A stretch of DNA of 64,000 nucleotides. It comes from Auraticoccus monumenti. Its GTDB lineage: Bacteria; Actinomycetota; Actinomycetes; Propionibacteriales; Propionibacteriaceae. Position 1 is the first letter of the stretch, and the number at the start of each line of letters is the position of its first letter. The stretch is taken from positions 2,480,001-2,544,000 of the forward strand of contig NZ_LT629688.1 of the NCBI RefSeq assembly GCF_900101785.1. The letters run 5' to 3'. Below the pieces are notes generated by a model. That model was given only the letters and a program-made list of their open reading frames with translations, made no database searches and was not told the origin of the DNA. Of the stretch, positions 1-8,321 are shown one piece after another. Made by a program: the position numbers and the translations under genes.

Positions 1-516
1 CTCTACGACGACGTGGTCAGCAGCGGCTGGTTCGACCACCGGCCCGACAGCACCCGCAACGTCTGGGGGACCGCTGGCGTGCTGGCCCTGGTGGTGGCCG
101 TGGTGGCCACCGGCGTGCTGGTCGCCCTGACCACCTTCGGGCTGCTCGGCCTGGCCCTGGTCGCGCTGGCCCTGGGGCTGTGCTTCGTGGGTCAGGAGAT
201 GCCGGCCCGGACGCCGGAGGGCTCGAACCTGCTGGCCGGGCTCAGCCTGCTGCGCAGCGAGCTCCAGACCCACCCCACCACCCAGGTACCGGCGGGGAGG
301 GAGCTGCACGAGCTGTCGGAGGTGCTGCCCTACGCCATCGTGCTGGGCGGGCGGGACCGCTGGATCGACGCCATCGTGGACGCCGACGAGGACGGCGACG
401 CCGACTCCACCGACCTGTCCTGGTACCACGGCCCCGACCACTGGCACCTGCACCACCTGCCGGAGTCGCTGAAGAACTTCATCTCCACGGTGTCGGGCAA
501 CCTCTTCGCCCGCTGA
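1..516 (+). CDS. DUF2207-family membrane protein, C-terminal part (5' end outside window)
   Basis: The reading frame is open to base 1, so this is the end of a longer gene that enters from the left; a GTG at 13 is merely the first possible start inside the window. The visible piece has two strongly hydrophobic stretches (about residues 23-42 and 44-60 counted from that GTG) followed by a soluble acidic tail with a WYHGPDHW-like motif near the end. The layout (LYDDVVSSGWF..., a membrane pair, then a cytosolic tail) resembles the C-terminus of DUF2207 proteins, large predicted membrane proteins of unknown function. It converges on the spermidine-synthase-like gene with a 15-base gap. Family assignment is from memory of the pattern; function unknown. 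Confidence 0.6.
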   Translation, partial: LYDDVVSSGWFDHRPDSTRNVWGTAGVLALVVAVVATGVLVALTTFGLLGLALVALALGLCFVGQEMPARTPEGSNLLAGLSLLRSELQTHPTTQVPAGRELHELSEVLPYAIVLGGRDRWIDAIVDADEDGDADSTDLSWYHGPDHWHLHHLPESLKNFISTVSGNLFAR

Positions 517-531
517 CCGGGCGCGGCGGCG

Positions 532-2112
532 TCAGTAGCGCCAGAGCCGCATGTCGCGGGTGTAGGTGGTCACCACCCGGGGCGAGAGCAGCGTCGAGGG
601 CTCGGCGTCCCAGCCCTGGTCGGGCTCACGACCGGAGGGGTCGCGGGGGAGCCTGGTGGTCTGCTGCAGCGTCTCCAGGTCGTGGAAGCGCAGGCCCGCA
701 GGCAGCGGTGAGCGGGTGAGGAGCCCGGGCACCGCGCCCGGCTCCGGGTCGACCACGACCCCGCCGGGCCCGCCGGGGAGAGCGAGCACGAAGCCCCACT
801 CCCCGAAGGAGGGCACGTTCACCGACAGCGGCACCACGGTGCGCCCGGGCATCCCGGCCACCACCGTGGCCGCCACCTGGCGGTGCACGTCGGGGGTGAA
901 GTAGGAGGAGGTGGCCTGGGTGGCGAGGACGCCGTCCGGGGCCAGCCGCTCCGCGGCGCGGGCGTAGAGCTCGCGGGAGTAGAGCTTGGCCACCCGCTCG
1001 TCCGAGGGGTCGACCAGGTCGGCCAGCACGACGTCGACCGGTGGCCCGGGCTCGCCCAGCCAGACGAAGGCGTCGGCGTTGACCACCTCGACGCGGGGGT
1101 CGTCCAGGGCGTGCTGGTTGGCCTCGGCGACGAGGCGGTTCTGCCGGGCGAGGGTGGTCACCGCGGGGTCGAGGTCGACCACGGTCACCCGCTGCACGCC
1201 GGGGTGGCGCAGCACCTCGCGCGCCAGCATCCCGTCCCCGCCGCCCAGGACCACCACCGAGCGGGGGTCGGCCACCGAGGTGAGCGCGGCGTGGGCCAGG
1301 GTCTCGTGGTACCGGGCCTCGTCGACGGTGGAGAACTGGAGCTGGTCGTTGAGCCAGAGCCGGGTGTCGGACCCGTAGGCGGTGAGGACGATGCGCTGGT
1401 AGGCCGAGGTCTCCTGGTGCACCACCGGGTCGGTGTACTGCCGGGCCACCGCCATCCGCTCCAGCGAGGAGCTGGCCACGAACAGCGCCAGCAGCACCAG
1501 CAGCGCGAGCACCGAGAGCAGGTTCCACCGCGTCCGCAGCCCCATCCGCCACAGCATGAACAGCGCCACCGCCACGTTGAGCAGGGCCACCGTGACCGCC
1601 GTCCGGGCCAGCCCGAGGGTGGGGAGCAGCAGGAACGGGAAGAGCAGCGAGGCCACCAGCGCGCCGAAGTAGTCCAGCGCCAGGACCTTGGAGAGCAGGT
1701 CCACCGACTCCTCCCGACCGCTGGCCCGCACCAGCGACACCAGCAGCGGGATCTCCACCCCGATCCCCACCCCGATGGCCAGGGAGAGGACCACGAAGAC
1801 CACCCAGTAGACGTCGGTGGCGGCGAAGGCCCAGTGCACCAGCAGCACCGAGCTGCCGCCGAGCAGGGCCAGCAGCACCTCGTTGCGGACGAAGGACAGG
1901 CCGGGGTCGGAGGTCAGCCGGGTGGCCAGCAGCGAGCCCAGACCCATCCCGAACAGGGTGAGACCGGTGGCCAGGGAGAAGGCCACCACCGAGCTGCCGA
2001 ACAGGTAGGACGCGGTGGTGCCGAGGATCAGCTCGTAGACGATGCCGCCGACGGCGACCAGCAGGGCGGCGGCGAAGACGGTGGCGCGGTCCAGCTGCCC
2101 GCGCCGGGTCAC
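532..2112 (-). CDS. speE: Membrane-anchored polyamine aminopropyltransferase (spermidine synthase-like)
   Basis: Predicted to transfer the aminopropyl group of decarboxylated S-adenosylmethionine to an amine such as putrescine. Residues 10-215 form about seven membrane helices; the cytosolic Rossmann domain follows, with LNDQLQFS and DEARYHE (substrate loop) at about 254-270, the AdoMet-binding GGGDG at 290-294 and VVDLDPAV at 311-318. At 526 aa it is the long, membrane-fused form of the family rather than the ~290 aa soluble enzyme. It starts with GTG, overlapping the DUF350 gene by four bases, so it is the last gene of the operon speD-DUF4178-DUF350-speE. The enzyme fold is clear; whether the product is spermidine or another aminopropyl compound is not shown by sequence. 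Confidence 0.88.
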   Translation of the reverse strand: MTRRGQLDRATVFAAALLVAVGGIVYELILGTTASYLFGSSVVAFSLATGLTLFGMGLGSLLATRLTSDPGLSFVRNEVLLALLGGSSVLLVHWAFAATDVYWVVFVVLSLAIGVGIGVEIPLLVSLVRASGREESVDLLSKVLALDYFGALVASLLFPFLLLPTLGLARTAVTVALLNVAVALFMLWRMGLRTRWNLLSVLALLVLLALFVASSSLERMAVARQYTDPVVHQETSAYQRIVLTAYGSDTRLWLNDQLQFSTVDEARYHETLAHAALTSVADPRSVVVLGGGDGMLAREVLRHPGVQRVTVVDLDPAVTTLARQNRLVAEANQHALDDPRVEVVNADAFVWLGEPGPPVDVVLADLVDPSDERVAKLYSRELYARAAERLAPDGVLATQATSSYFTPDVHRQVAATVVAGMPGRTVVPLSVNVPSFGEWGFVLALPGGPGGVVVDPEPGAVPGLLTRSPLPAGLRFHDLETLQQTTRLPRDPSGREPDQGWDAEPSTLLSPRVVTTYTRDMRLWRY

Positions 2113-2342
2113 GGGGAGATGATGGTGCCGGCGATGATGATGCCGATCGCCACCGCCAGACCCGCGATCATGATGCCGAAGGCGACGTTGTGCTCGGTGA
2201 CGAGCTCGTGGTGCAGCCGGAGGTGGAACAGCTTGTTCACCACCACGATGGTCAGCACCATCAGCACGATGCCGAGGACGGAGTACACCACCGTCGACAG
2301 CAGCGCGGCGAGGTCGATCAGGGGCGAGGTCTGCTCGTTCAT
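2109..2342 (-). CDS. DUF350 family small membrane protein
   Basis: A 77-residue protein with two hydrophobic helices (about 9-34 and 52-74) joined by a short polar loop with the basic/histidine stretch LFHLRLHHELV. This matches the DUF350 unit, a small integral membrane domain also found in the E. coli yjf locus (YjfL). It sits between the DUF4178 gene and the spermidine-synthase-like gene and overlaps the latter by four bases, so the three are translated together. Function is unknown; co-occurrence with AdoMet decarboxylase and aminopropyltransferase suggests a membrane step in making, moving or sensing a polyamine-type compound, which is inference. Confidence 0.8.
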   Translation of the reverse strand: MNEQTSPLIDLAALLSTVVYSVLGIVLMVLTIVVVNKLFHLRLHHELVTEHNVAFGIMIAGLAVAIGIIIAGTIISP

Positions 2343-2370
2343 GGGCGGTCTCCGTTCGTAGGGGTGCGGG

Positions 2371-3069
2371 TCACTTGCCGACGCCTCCGCCGCCGACGCC
2401 GCCCCCGCCGAAGCCGGTGCGGCAGTCGCTGGTGGTCTGACCGGCGCGCGGGGTGCAGTCGCGTTGGGGGAGGCAGGAGCCGAGGGTGCCGAAGGCCAGC
2501 ACCGCCAGCACGACCAGGGCCATCAGCAGCTTGCGCAGGTCGTAGGGGGCGATCCGGCGGCCGAAGTGGTGCTTCTGGCCGGCCACGTCCAGCGTCGTGG
2601 CGGCGTAGGCGTCGATCACCCGCTCGTCGAACTTCTCCAGCACCACCCGGTGCGGGCCACCGAGCTCGCGCAGCTCGGCGTAGGCGACCTGCTGGCCCTG
2701 GACGATGTCGTAGGTGAAGGCGCCCTCGAGGGTGTCGATGGTGCCCACCCCGACCTCCCGGACGACCCAGCGCCTCGCGACGCCGTCCAGCGTGAGCTCG
2801 AGCTCCTGGTGCAGGGCCAGCGCGGTGGGGTCGGTGGTCGGCTCGCTGCGGGCGGGCCAGTAGAGGGAGACCTCGCGGGAGTAGTGGTCGTACTCGACCC
2901 AGAAGTCCAGGTCCTCGTAGCCGAGGAGCTCCCACTCCTCCCAGTGGTAGTGCCTGCCGTCCTCGGTGTCCCACTCGGAGTAGACCGCGACGCCGTTGGG
3001 CAGCGAGCGCCACGGCGGGTCGCCGATCAGGTAGCGGCCCAGCTTCATCCGCGCCTTGGGTCGCACCAC
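2371..3069 (-). CDS. DUF4178 domain protein with C-terminal membrane anchor and Gly-rich tail
   Basis: 232 residues. The first ~160 are a soluble beta-rich domain with paired aromatic and acidic strands (YHWEEWELLGYE..., then DFWVEYDH and a second half around VREVGVGTIDTLEGAFTYD), which fits DUF4178. One membrane helix follows (about 176-195), ending in a Cys, and the tail holds two more Cys and a glycine-rich run before the C-terminal Lys. It starts with GTG sharing one base with the stop of speD (TAGTG), and precedes DUF350. Function unknown. The family is repeatedly seen with speD-, speE- and DUF350-like genes, so a role in the same polyamine-linked membrane system is likely. Confidence 0.72.
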   Translation of the reverse strand: MVRPKARMKLGRYLIGDPPWRSLPNGVAVYSEWDTEDGRHYHWEEWELLGYEDLDFWVEYDHYSREVSLYWPARSEPTTDPTALALHQELELTLDGVARRWVVREVGVGTIDTLEGAFTYDIVQGQQVAYAELRELGGPHRVVLEKFDERVIDAYAATTLDVAGQKHHFGRRIAPYDLRKLLMALVVLAVLAFGTLGSCLPQRDCTPRAGQTTSDCRTGFGGGGVGGGGVGK

Positions 3070-3413
3070 TAGACCAGCTCCCTGAGCTCGACCCGGGTGG
3101 CGCCCAGCTCCTCGCGGACCAGGTCCGCGGTGTGGTCCCCGAAGCCCGGCTCGGGCAGCCGGCAGGTGGTCAGCGTCAGGTAGGCGGTGCCGGCCTCGGG
3201 CCAGGTGTGCACGGCGATGTGGGACTCGGCCAGCAGCACCGCCAGGCTGAGCCCCTGCGGGCTGAAGCGGTGCGCGGTCTCGGCCACCGGCGTCAGCCCG
3301 GCGTCGCGGACCACCCGGGCCAGCAGCCGCTGGACGAGCCCGAGGTCGTCCAGCCGTGCGGCGTCGGCTCCGGAGACCTCGAAGAGGTGCACGGTGTTGC
3401 GGGGGAGGACCAC
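3069..3413 (-). CDS. speD: S-adenosylmethionine decarboxylase proenzyme
   Basis: Makes decarboxylated AdoMet, the aminopropyl donor used by the spermidine synthase of the same operon. The hallmark AESHIAVHTWPE is present: the Ser of ESH becomes the pyruvoyl cofactor after self-cleavage and the His and downstream Cys (TLTTC) complete the site. I choose the GTG at 3413, preceded at four bases by AAGGAG, giving 114 aa, the usual length of bacterial class 1B enzymes; a longer frame up to 3479 adds a proline/arginine-rich stretch unlike the family. It is the first gene of the speD-DUF4178-DUF350-speE operon and its stop overlaps the next start by one base. Confidence 0.9.
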   Translation of the reverse strand: MVLPRNTVHLFEVSGADAARLDDLGLVQRLLARVVRDAGLTPVAETAHRFSPQGLSLAVLLAESHIAVHTWPEAGTAYLTLTTCRLPEPGFGDHTADLVREELGATRVELRELV

Positions 3414-3494
3414 CGGTCTCCTTCTCGACGGGTCGCGATCAGGGCCGAGGCTAGCGGTGACCGGGGTCGGCGGGCGCACGCCGGGCCGTGCGGC

Positions 3495-4403
3495 TCACGC
3501 GGCGCGCTGGAAGTGCCAGAGGATGGTGGACGGAGTGTCCCAGGCGGCGGCCGTGGCCGCGGGCAGCAGCGGCATCAGCGACCACGGCCAGACGTCCCAC
3601 TGCCCGAGGTCGGCACCCTCGGTGGCCGGTGCCGGGCCGGTGGCCGACGGGGACACCTCCTCGCGGGACGCGCCCGGCTCCTCGCAGCGCCGCACCTCCA
3701 GCCCCCGGGGCAGCGCCGCGCGGAGGAAGTCCCCGGGGGTGTGCTGGTAGGTGGGCACCAGGCCCGGCTCGCCCCCGGGCCCGAGGGAGGGGACGACCGA
3801 GCCACGGCGGACCAGCTCGTGGTGGACGTCGGTGACCACGAGGTGGCCCGAGGGGCGCAGCACCCGGGCCAGCTCGGCCACCGCCGGGCCGAGGTCGGGC
3901 AGGTGGGAGAGCGCCAGCCCGCAGACCGCCAGGTCGACCGAGGCGTCGGGCAGCGGGAGCCGGGTGAGGTCGCCGACCTCGAAGCGGGCCCCGGGCACCC
4001 GGCTCCGGGCCAGCTCCAGCATCTCCGGTGAGGCGTCCACCCCCACCACCCGGTGCCCGCGCCGGTGCAGCAGCTCGGTCAGGCGTCCGGTGCCGCAGGC
4101 GGCGTCCAGGGCCACCCCGGGCGGCAGCGGGTCGACCACCTCGGCGACGAAGGGCTCGTCCAGGTCGAACAGGCCGTTGGGCTGGTCGTAGCCCGGGGCC
4201 CACTGCCGGTAGCCCTCGGCGGCCGAGCCGCGAGCCACCCGGACCCCGGGGTGAGACGTCAGCGACGGGTCGTCCAGCAGGCGGCGGACCTCGGCCAGGC
4301 GGTCACGGGTGAAGGCCTCGTCGCGCTCACCGGACCAGCCGCGCAGCAGCGCCAGCCCCTCCATCGCGAGCAGGTAGGCCAGGGGGTGCTGGTAGGTGGT
4401 CAC
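3495..4403 (-). CDS. Class I SAM-dependent methyltransferase
   Basis: 302 residues. An N-terminal ~75-residue extension (TYQHPLAYLLAMEGLALLRGW...) precedes a type-11 methyltransferase core: VALDAACGTGRLTELL (motif I), VVGVDASPEML (acidic end of strand 2), DLAVCGLALSHL and VLRPSGHLVVTDVHH (motifs for strands 4 and 5). The N-terminal part resembles the small helical region seen in several actinobacterial methyltransferases. The substrate cannot be told. It is close behind the polyamine operon on the same strand (15-82 bases depending on the speD start is counted), but is upstream of it, so it could be co-transcribed or independent. The SAM-binding assignment is firm, the role is unknown. Confidence 0.8.
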   Translation of the reverse strand: MTTYQHPLAYLLAMEGLALLRGWSGERDEAFTRDRLAEVRRLLDDPSLTSHPGVRVARGSAAEGYRQWAPGYDQPNGLFDLDEPFVAEVVDPLPPGVALDAACGTGRLTELLHRRGHRVVGVDASPEMLELARSRVPGARFEVGDLTRLPLPDASVDLAVCGLALSHLPDLGPAVAELARVLRPSGHLVVTDVHHELVRRGSVVPSLGPGGEPGLVPTYQHTPGDFLRAALPRGLEVRRCEEPGASREEVSPSATGPAPATEGADLGQWDVWPWSLMPLLPAATAAAWDTPSTILWHFQRAA

Positions 4404-4455
4404 GACGGGAGGCTAGGAGCGTCCCGCCGCGACCACCACCGGATTCCGCCCTCGC

Positions 4456-5898
4456 TCAGAGCTCCAGACCGGGGTACAGCGGGTTGGCCTCGAGCAGCTC
4501 GGCGATGCGGGCGCGGGTGCCCTCGGCCACGCCGTCGGCCAGCACGTACCTGGCCTTGCCGGGCTGACCGTTGCTGGCGGTGGCCGGGGTCGTCGAGGAC
4601 AGCACCGAGGTGATCAGGTCCGCGACCTGCTCGAACTCCGCGCCGCCGAAGCCGCGCGAGGTCAGCGCCGGGGTGCCGAGGCGGACGCCGGAGGTGTACC
4701 AGGCGCCGTTGGGGTCGCTCGGCACGGCGTTGCGGTTGGTCACCACACCGGCCTCCAGCAGGGCGGACTCGGCCTGGCGGCCGGTCAGCCCGTAGCCGCT
4801 GACGTCGATCAGCACCAGGTGGTTGTCGGTGCCGTCGGTGACCAGCTTGGCCCCCCGCCGCATCAGGCCGTCGGCCAGGGTCTTGGCGTTGTCGGCGACC
4901 TGCTGGGCGTAGGTCTGGAAGGAGGGCTGGCGGGCCTCGGCCAGGGCGACGGCCTTGGCCGCCATCACGTGGGAGAGCGGGCCGCCGAGCACCATCGGGC
5001 AGCCGCGGTCGACGCTGGGCGCGTACTCCCCGGTGGCCAGCACCAGACCGCCGCGCGGACCGCGCAGCGACTTGTGGGTGGTGGTGGTGACGACGTCGGC
5101 GAACGGCACCGGGTCCTCGTCGCCGGTGAACACCTTGCCGGCGACCAGACCGGCGAAGTGGGCCATGTCGACCATGAAGGTGGCCCCGACCTCGTCGGCG
5201 ATCTCACGCATCCGGGCGAAGTCGATCCGGCGCGGGTAGGCGGAGTAGCCCGCGATCAGGATCAGCGGGCGGAACTCCCGGGCGGCGGCGGCCACCTGGT
5301 CGTAGTCGACCAGACCGGTCTCGGGGTTCGTGCCGTAGGAGCGCTGCTGGAACATCTTGCCGGAGATGTTGGGACGGAACCCGTGGGTGAGGTGGCCGCC
5401 GGCGTCCAGGCTCATGCCGAGCATCCGCTGCTCGCCGAACTTCTTCCGCAGCACCTCCCAGGCGTCCTCGGAGAGCTCGTTGACCTGACGGACGCCGGCC
5501 TCGGCCAGCTCGGGCTGCTCGACGCGGTGGGCCAGGATGGACCAGAACGCCACCAGGTTGGCGTCGATGCCGGAGTGCGGCTGGACGTAGGCGTACTCGG
5601 CGCCGAAGAGCTCGCGGGCGTGCTCGGCGGCGATCGACTCGACGGTGTCGACGTTCTGGCAGCCGGCGTAGAAGCGGTGCCCGATCGTCCCCTCGGCGTA
5701 CTTGTCGCTCAGCCAGTTGCCCATCGTCAGCAGCACCGCGGGGGAGGCGTAGTTCTCCGAGGCGATCAGCTTCAGCGAGGCCCGCTGGTCGTGGAGCTCG
5801 GAGCGGATGGCGCCGGCGATGCGGGGCTCCACGGACTCCACCACCTGCAGCGTGGCGCGGTAGGCGTCGTTCACGGACGGGATGAGGGGATCGGTCAC
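4456..5898 (-). CDS. glyA: Serine hydroxymethyltransferase
   Basis: Interconverts serine and glycine with tetrahydrofolate, supplying one-carbon units. The PLP lysine is Lys276 in [31 protein letters not shown] and DMAHFAG are also typical. The protein is 480 aa, longer than the ~420 aa norm, because of an insert at about 122-175 ([19 protein letters not shown]...), a variant seen in some actinobacteria. The GTG start at 5898 has AGGAG six bases upstream. It is divergent from the leader peptide/TSUP unit with under 100 bases between them. I looked for a glycine or folate riboswitch in that gap and did not see one. Confidence 0.95.
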   Translation of the reverse strand: MTDPLIPSVNDAYRATLQVVESVEPRIAGAIRSELHDQRASLKLIASENYASPAVLLTMGNWLSDKYAEGTIGHRFYAGCQNVDTVESIAAEHARELFGAEYAYVQPHSGIDANLVAFWSILAHRVEQPELAEAGVRQVNELSEDAWEVLRKKFGEQRMLGMSLDAGGHLTHGFRPNISGKMFQQRSYGTNPETGLVDYDQVAAAAREFRPLILIAGYSAYPRRIDFARMREIADEVGATFMVDMAHFAGLVAGKVFTGDEDPVPFADVVTTTTHKSLRGPRGGLVLATGEYAPSVDRGCPMVLGGPLSHVMAAKAVALAEARQPSFQTYAQQVADNAKTLADGLMRRGAKLVTDGTDNHLVLIDVSGYGLTGRQAESALLEAGVVTNRNAVPSDPNGAWYTSGVRLGTPALTSRGFGGAEFEQVADLITSVLSSTTPATASNGQPGKARYVLADGVAEGTRARIAELLEANPLYPGLEL

Positions 5899-5993
5899 CG
5901 GTACTCCTGGTCGAGGGGCTCAGACCCGCTCAGGTTATCCGCTGCCGGGAGGGGGCGCGGTACAGTCCGGCCGGGCACGGGGAAGGAGACGTC

Positions 5994-6044
5994 GTGAGCC
6001 TGTGCACGTACCGCGTCACCGCGGCAGGGGACCGCCATCGGTGA
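5994..6044 (+). CDS. Short upstream ORF, putative Cys-containing leader peptide
   Basis: A 16-codon frame MSLCTYRVTAAGDRHR with a GTG start preceded at five bases by a strong AAGGAG ribosome site, and a good -10-like TACAGT at 5961-5966, 21 bases before that ribosome site region. Its TGA stop (6042-6044) falls exactly where the TSUP frame begins. The placement, length and single early Cys codon resemble sulfur-responsive leader peptides of actinobacteria, but one Cys codon is weak evidence. The alternative is that this is the true N-terminus of the TSUP protein separated from it by a one-base frameshift: reading +1 at CGG-TGA-G joins the two frames. Seen directly: ribosome site, frame and stop. 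Role is inference. Confidence 0.45.
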   Translation: MSLCTYRVTAAGDRHR

Positions 6045-6813
6045 GCTGCTCGGGACGGGCCAGACCGGTCCGGCCCTCGTCCTGTCCTTCGTCCTGCTGG
6101 CCGTCGCGGCCGTCGGCGTCGGCTTCGCCAAGACCGCCATCGGCGGGCTGGGCACGCTGGCCGTCGCCGTCTTCGCCCTCGTGCTGCCCGCCCGGGAGTC
6201 CACCGCGGCGCTGCTGCTGGTGCTGCTGGTGGGCGACGTGGTCGCCGTCACCCGCTACCGCCGCGACGTCGACTGGCGGCTGATCCGCGGGCTGCTGCCG
6301 GGTCTGCTGCCCGGGCTGGTGCTGGGCACCTGGCTGCTGTCGGTGCTCAGCGACACCGCCATGCAGCGCGGCCTCGGCGTCATCCTGCTGCTGCTCACCG
6401 GTCTGCAGCTGGCCATGCGGCGCCGCCGCGCCGGCTCGGACGCCCCCGTCCGGCCGTGGCCGTGGCCGGCGCGGCTGGGCGTCGGCACCGCCGCCGGGAC
6501 CACCACCATGGTGGCCAACGCCGGGGGCCCGGTGATGGCGCTCTACCTGCTCGGGCAGGCGGTGGAGAAGAAGCGGTTCGTGGGCACCAACGCCTGGTTC
6601 TTCTTCCTCATCAACCTCACCAAGCTGCCCTTCAGTGCCGGCCTGGGGCTGCTCGAGCCGCGGCTGCTGCTGCTCGCGCTGGTGCTGGCCCCGTGCGTCC
6701 TGGTCGGGGCGGCGCTGGGGATCACGCTGATCAAGCGGATCCGCCAGCAGGCCTTCGAGCTGGCCGTGCTCGGTGCCGCCGCGCTCAGCGCCGTGGTGCT
6801 GCTGGTCACCTGA
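6037..6813 (+). CDS. TSUP (TauE/SafE) family membrane transporter, unusual start
   Basis: Member of the TauE/SafE permease family, which moves sulfite, organosulfonates or related anions. About eight membrane segments; the family repeat VGFAKTAIGGLG is near the N-terminus and a second half-repeat TTTMVANAGGPVMALYLLG around the middle. The homologous reading frame extends upstream of the ATG-less region: between the frame's opening at 5998 and the first GTG at 6181 no ATG, GTG or TTG exists, although residues encoded from about 6040 are clearly part of the first helix. Candidate starts are ATC at 6037 (placed six bases after AGGGG) or CTG at 6046, or +1 frameshifting out of the leader ORF. The start given is the ATC and is uncertain. 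Confidence 0.75.
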   Translation: MGELLGTGQTGPALVLSFVLLAVAAVGVGFAKTAIGGLGTLAVAVFALVLPARESTAALLLVLLVGDVVAVTRYRRDVDWRLIRGLLPGLLPGLVLGTWLLSVLSDTAMQRGLGVILLLLTGLQLAMRRRRAGSDAPVRPWPWPARLGVGTAAGTTTMVANAGGPVMALYLLGQAVEKKRFVGTNAWFFFLINLTKLPFSAGLGLLEPRLLLLALVLAPCVLVGAALGITLIKRIRQQAFELAVLGAAALSAVVLLVT

Positions 6814-6814
6814 G

Positions 6815-8260
6815 TCAGGCGATCATCGCCACCGGCTCCCCGCCGCGGCGGCTCGGGTCGGCCAGGGCCTCCTCCCAGGCCGGCGCCAGCCGGGGCGCCA
6901 CCTGGGCCAGCTGGTCGGCGGGGGCGGAGTAGGGCAGCCGCAGCCAGGACTCCAACCCCCCGGTGACGGCGAAGTTCGGGGCGGCGGCCAGCCTTAGCCC
7001 GTGCCGGGCCGCAGCCACGCAGAGGGCGGTCGAGCGCGGCACGGGGAGCTCGCACCACAGCGCCATGCCGCCGGTGGGGACGTCCACCCGCCAGTCGGGC
7101 AGCGCGGCGGTGACGGCGGCGTGCAGCAGGTCGCGTCCCTCGCGGAGCCGGCGACGCTGCTCGGCGACCAGCTCCTCGGCCCGGGCCAGCAGCTCCACCG
7201 CGACCAGCTGCTCCAGCACCGGGGCCCCTAGGTCGAGCCGCAGCCGGCTGGCGGCGACGTCGGCCATCCGGGCCCGGGGGGCGCGCAGCCAACCGATCCG
7301 CAGACCGCCCCAGAAGCTCTTGCTGGCGCTGCCCACGGTGACCGCGTCGGGGACCAGCCGCCCGAGCGGGACCGGCACCTGCTGCCCGTCCAGGGCGAGG
7401 TCGACCAGGGACTCGTCCACGATGGGCACCACCCGGGCCCGGGACAGCACGGTGGCCACCCGGTGACGCTGGTCGGTGTCCATCAGCGCCGCGGTGGGGT
7501 TGTGGAAGTCCGGCACCAGGTAGGCCGCCCGGGCCCCGACCTGGCGGACGAGGGTGGCCAGGCCCCCGGTGTCCCACTCGTCGCCGTGCTCGCGGTGGTG
7601 CACCGGGTGCGCGACCGCCCGCGCCCGCGCGCCCTCCAGGGTGGCGATCGCGTTGGGGTAGGTCGGGTTCTCCACCACCACCCGGTCCCCGGCCTCGAGC
7701 AGGGCGCGGACGGCGATGGCCACCCCGGCCAGCGCCCCGGAGGTGACCAGCACCTGGTCGGGGTCGGTGGGCAGGCCGCGGGCGGTGAACCGGGCCGCCA
7801 GCGCCTCGCGCAGCACCGGCAGGCCCGAGGGGTAGTACCCGGTGCCGGGCAGGTAGCCGCCGAGCTGCTCCAGCGCGCGGGCGTAGGCGTCGACCACGCC
7901 GGGCGGGGCGACGGGGGCGGTGCAGGTGAGGTCGATGTCGTCCTCGGCCCCGCCGGAGGGGCTCAGCAGGTGGTCCACCCGGCCACCGGCCACGGCGGGG
8001 TGGCGGACCACGCTGCCCGATCCCCGCCGGGACTCCAGGTAGCCCTGCTCGCGGAGCAGCCCGTAGGCGCGGGTGACGGTGGTGCGGCTGACGTCGACCC
8101 GGGAGGTGAGCTCCCGCTCGCTGGGCAGCCGGGCACCAGCGGCGATCCGGCCGTCGTCGACCGCGGCCCGGAGCCGGCCGGCCAGGTGCTCGTAGGCGGG
8201 TGAGGTCCAGCCGTCGCCCAGCAGGGTCGCCACCCGGGTGGCGGAGATGGTGCGCTGCAC
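6815..8260 (-). CDS. yczR: MocR-type transcription regulator of the YczR group (GntR HTH + aminotransferase fold)
   Basis: N-terminal winged helix of the GntR type (about residues 15-85 with LPSERELTSRVDVSRTTVTRAYGLLREQGYLESRRGSGS) followed by a fold-type I aminotransferase domain containing the PLP lysine in GSASKSFWGGLRIGW. Such regulators sense PLP or an amino compound. I take GTG 8260 as the start because the earlier frame up to 8341 runs through the promoter; the protein is then 481 aa, normal for MocR. Its divergent neighbour encodes a YczE-like membrane protein, the characteristic partner of the YczR subgroup, so it probably controls yczE and perhaps the two coupled genes behind it. 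Confidence 0.85.
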   Translation of the reverse strand: MQRTISATRVATLLGDGWTSPAYEHLAGRLRAAVDDGRIAAGARLPSERELTSRVDVSRTTVTRAYGLLREQGYLESRRGSGSVVRHPAVAGGRVDHLLSPSGGAEDDIDLTCTAPVAPPGVVDAYARALEQLGGYLPGTGYYPSGLPVLREALAARFTARGLPTDPDQVLVTSGALAGVAIAVRALLEAGDRVVVENPTYPNAIATLEGARARAVAHPVHHREHGDEWDTGGLATLVRQVGARAAYLVPDFHNPTAALMDTDQRHRVATVLSRARVVPIVDESLVDLALDGQQVPVPLGRLVPDAVTVGSASKSFWGGLRIGWLRAPRARMADVAASRLRLDLGAPVLEQLVAVELLARAEELVAEQRRRLREGRDLLHAAVTAALPDWRVDVPTGGMALWCELPVPRSTALCVAAARHGLRLAAAPNFAVTGGLESWLRLPYSAPADQLAQVAPRLAPAWEEALADPSRRGGEPVAMIA

Positions 8261-8303
8261 GAGGCCACTCTGCGCCAACTGGCTATGGATGACAAGGCCA
8301 CTC
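8261..8303. promoter_or_regulatory. Direct repeats in yczR-yczE intergenic region, candidate YczR operator
   Basis: Two near-identical 10-base direct repeats, read on the minus strand GAGTGGCCTC (8261-8270, abutting the yczR GTG) and GAGTGGCCTT (8294-8303), lie 33 bases apart start to start, about three helical turns. MocR regulators typically bind direct repeats in the divergent promoter. The position next to the yczR start suggests autoregulation as well as control of yczE. The repeat and spacing are visible; binding is inferred. Confidence 0.6.
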
Positions 8304-8321
8304 CTCGGCCAGGGTGGGTGC

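Noticed and set aside
5899-5993. Possible glycine or folate riboswitch before glyA
   Set aside because: The gap is under 100 bases and I could not find the conserved core of either class on the minus strand.
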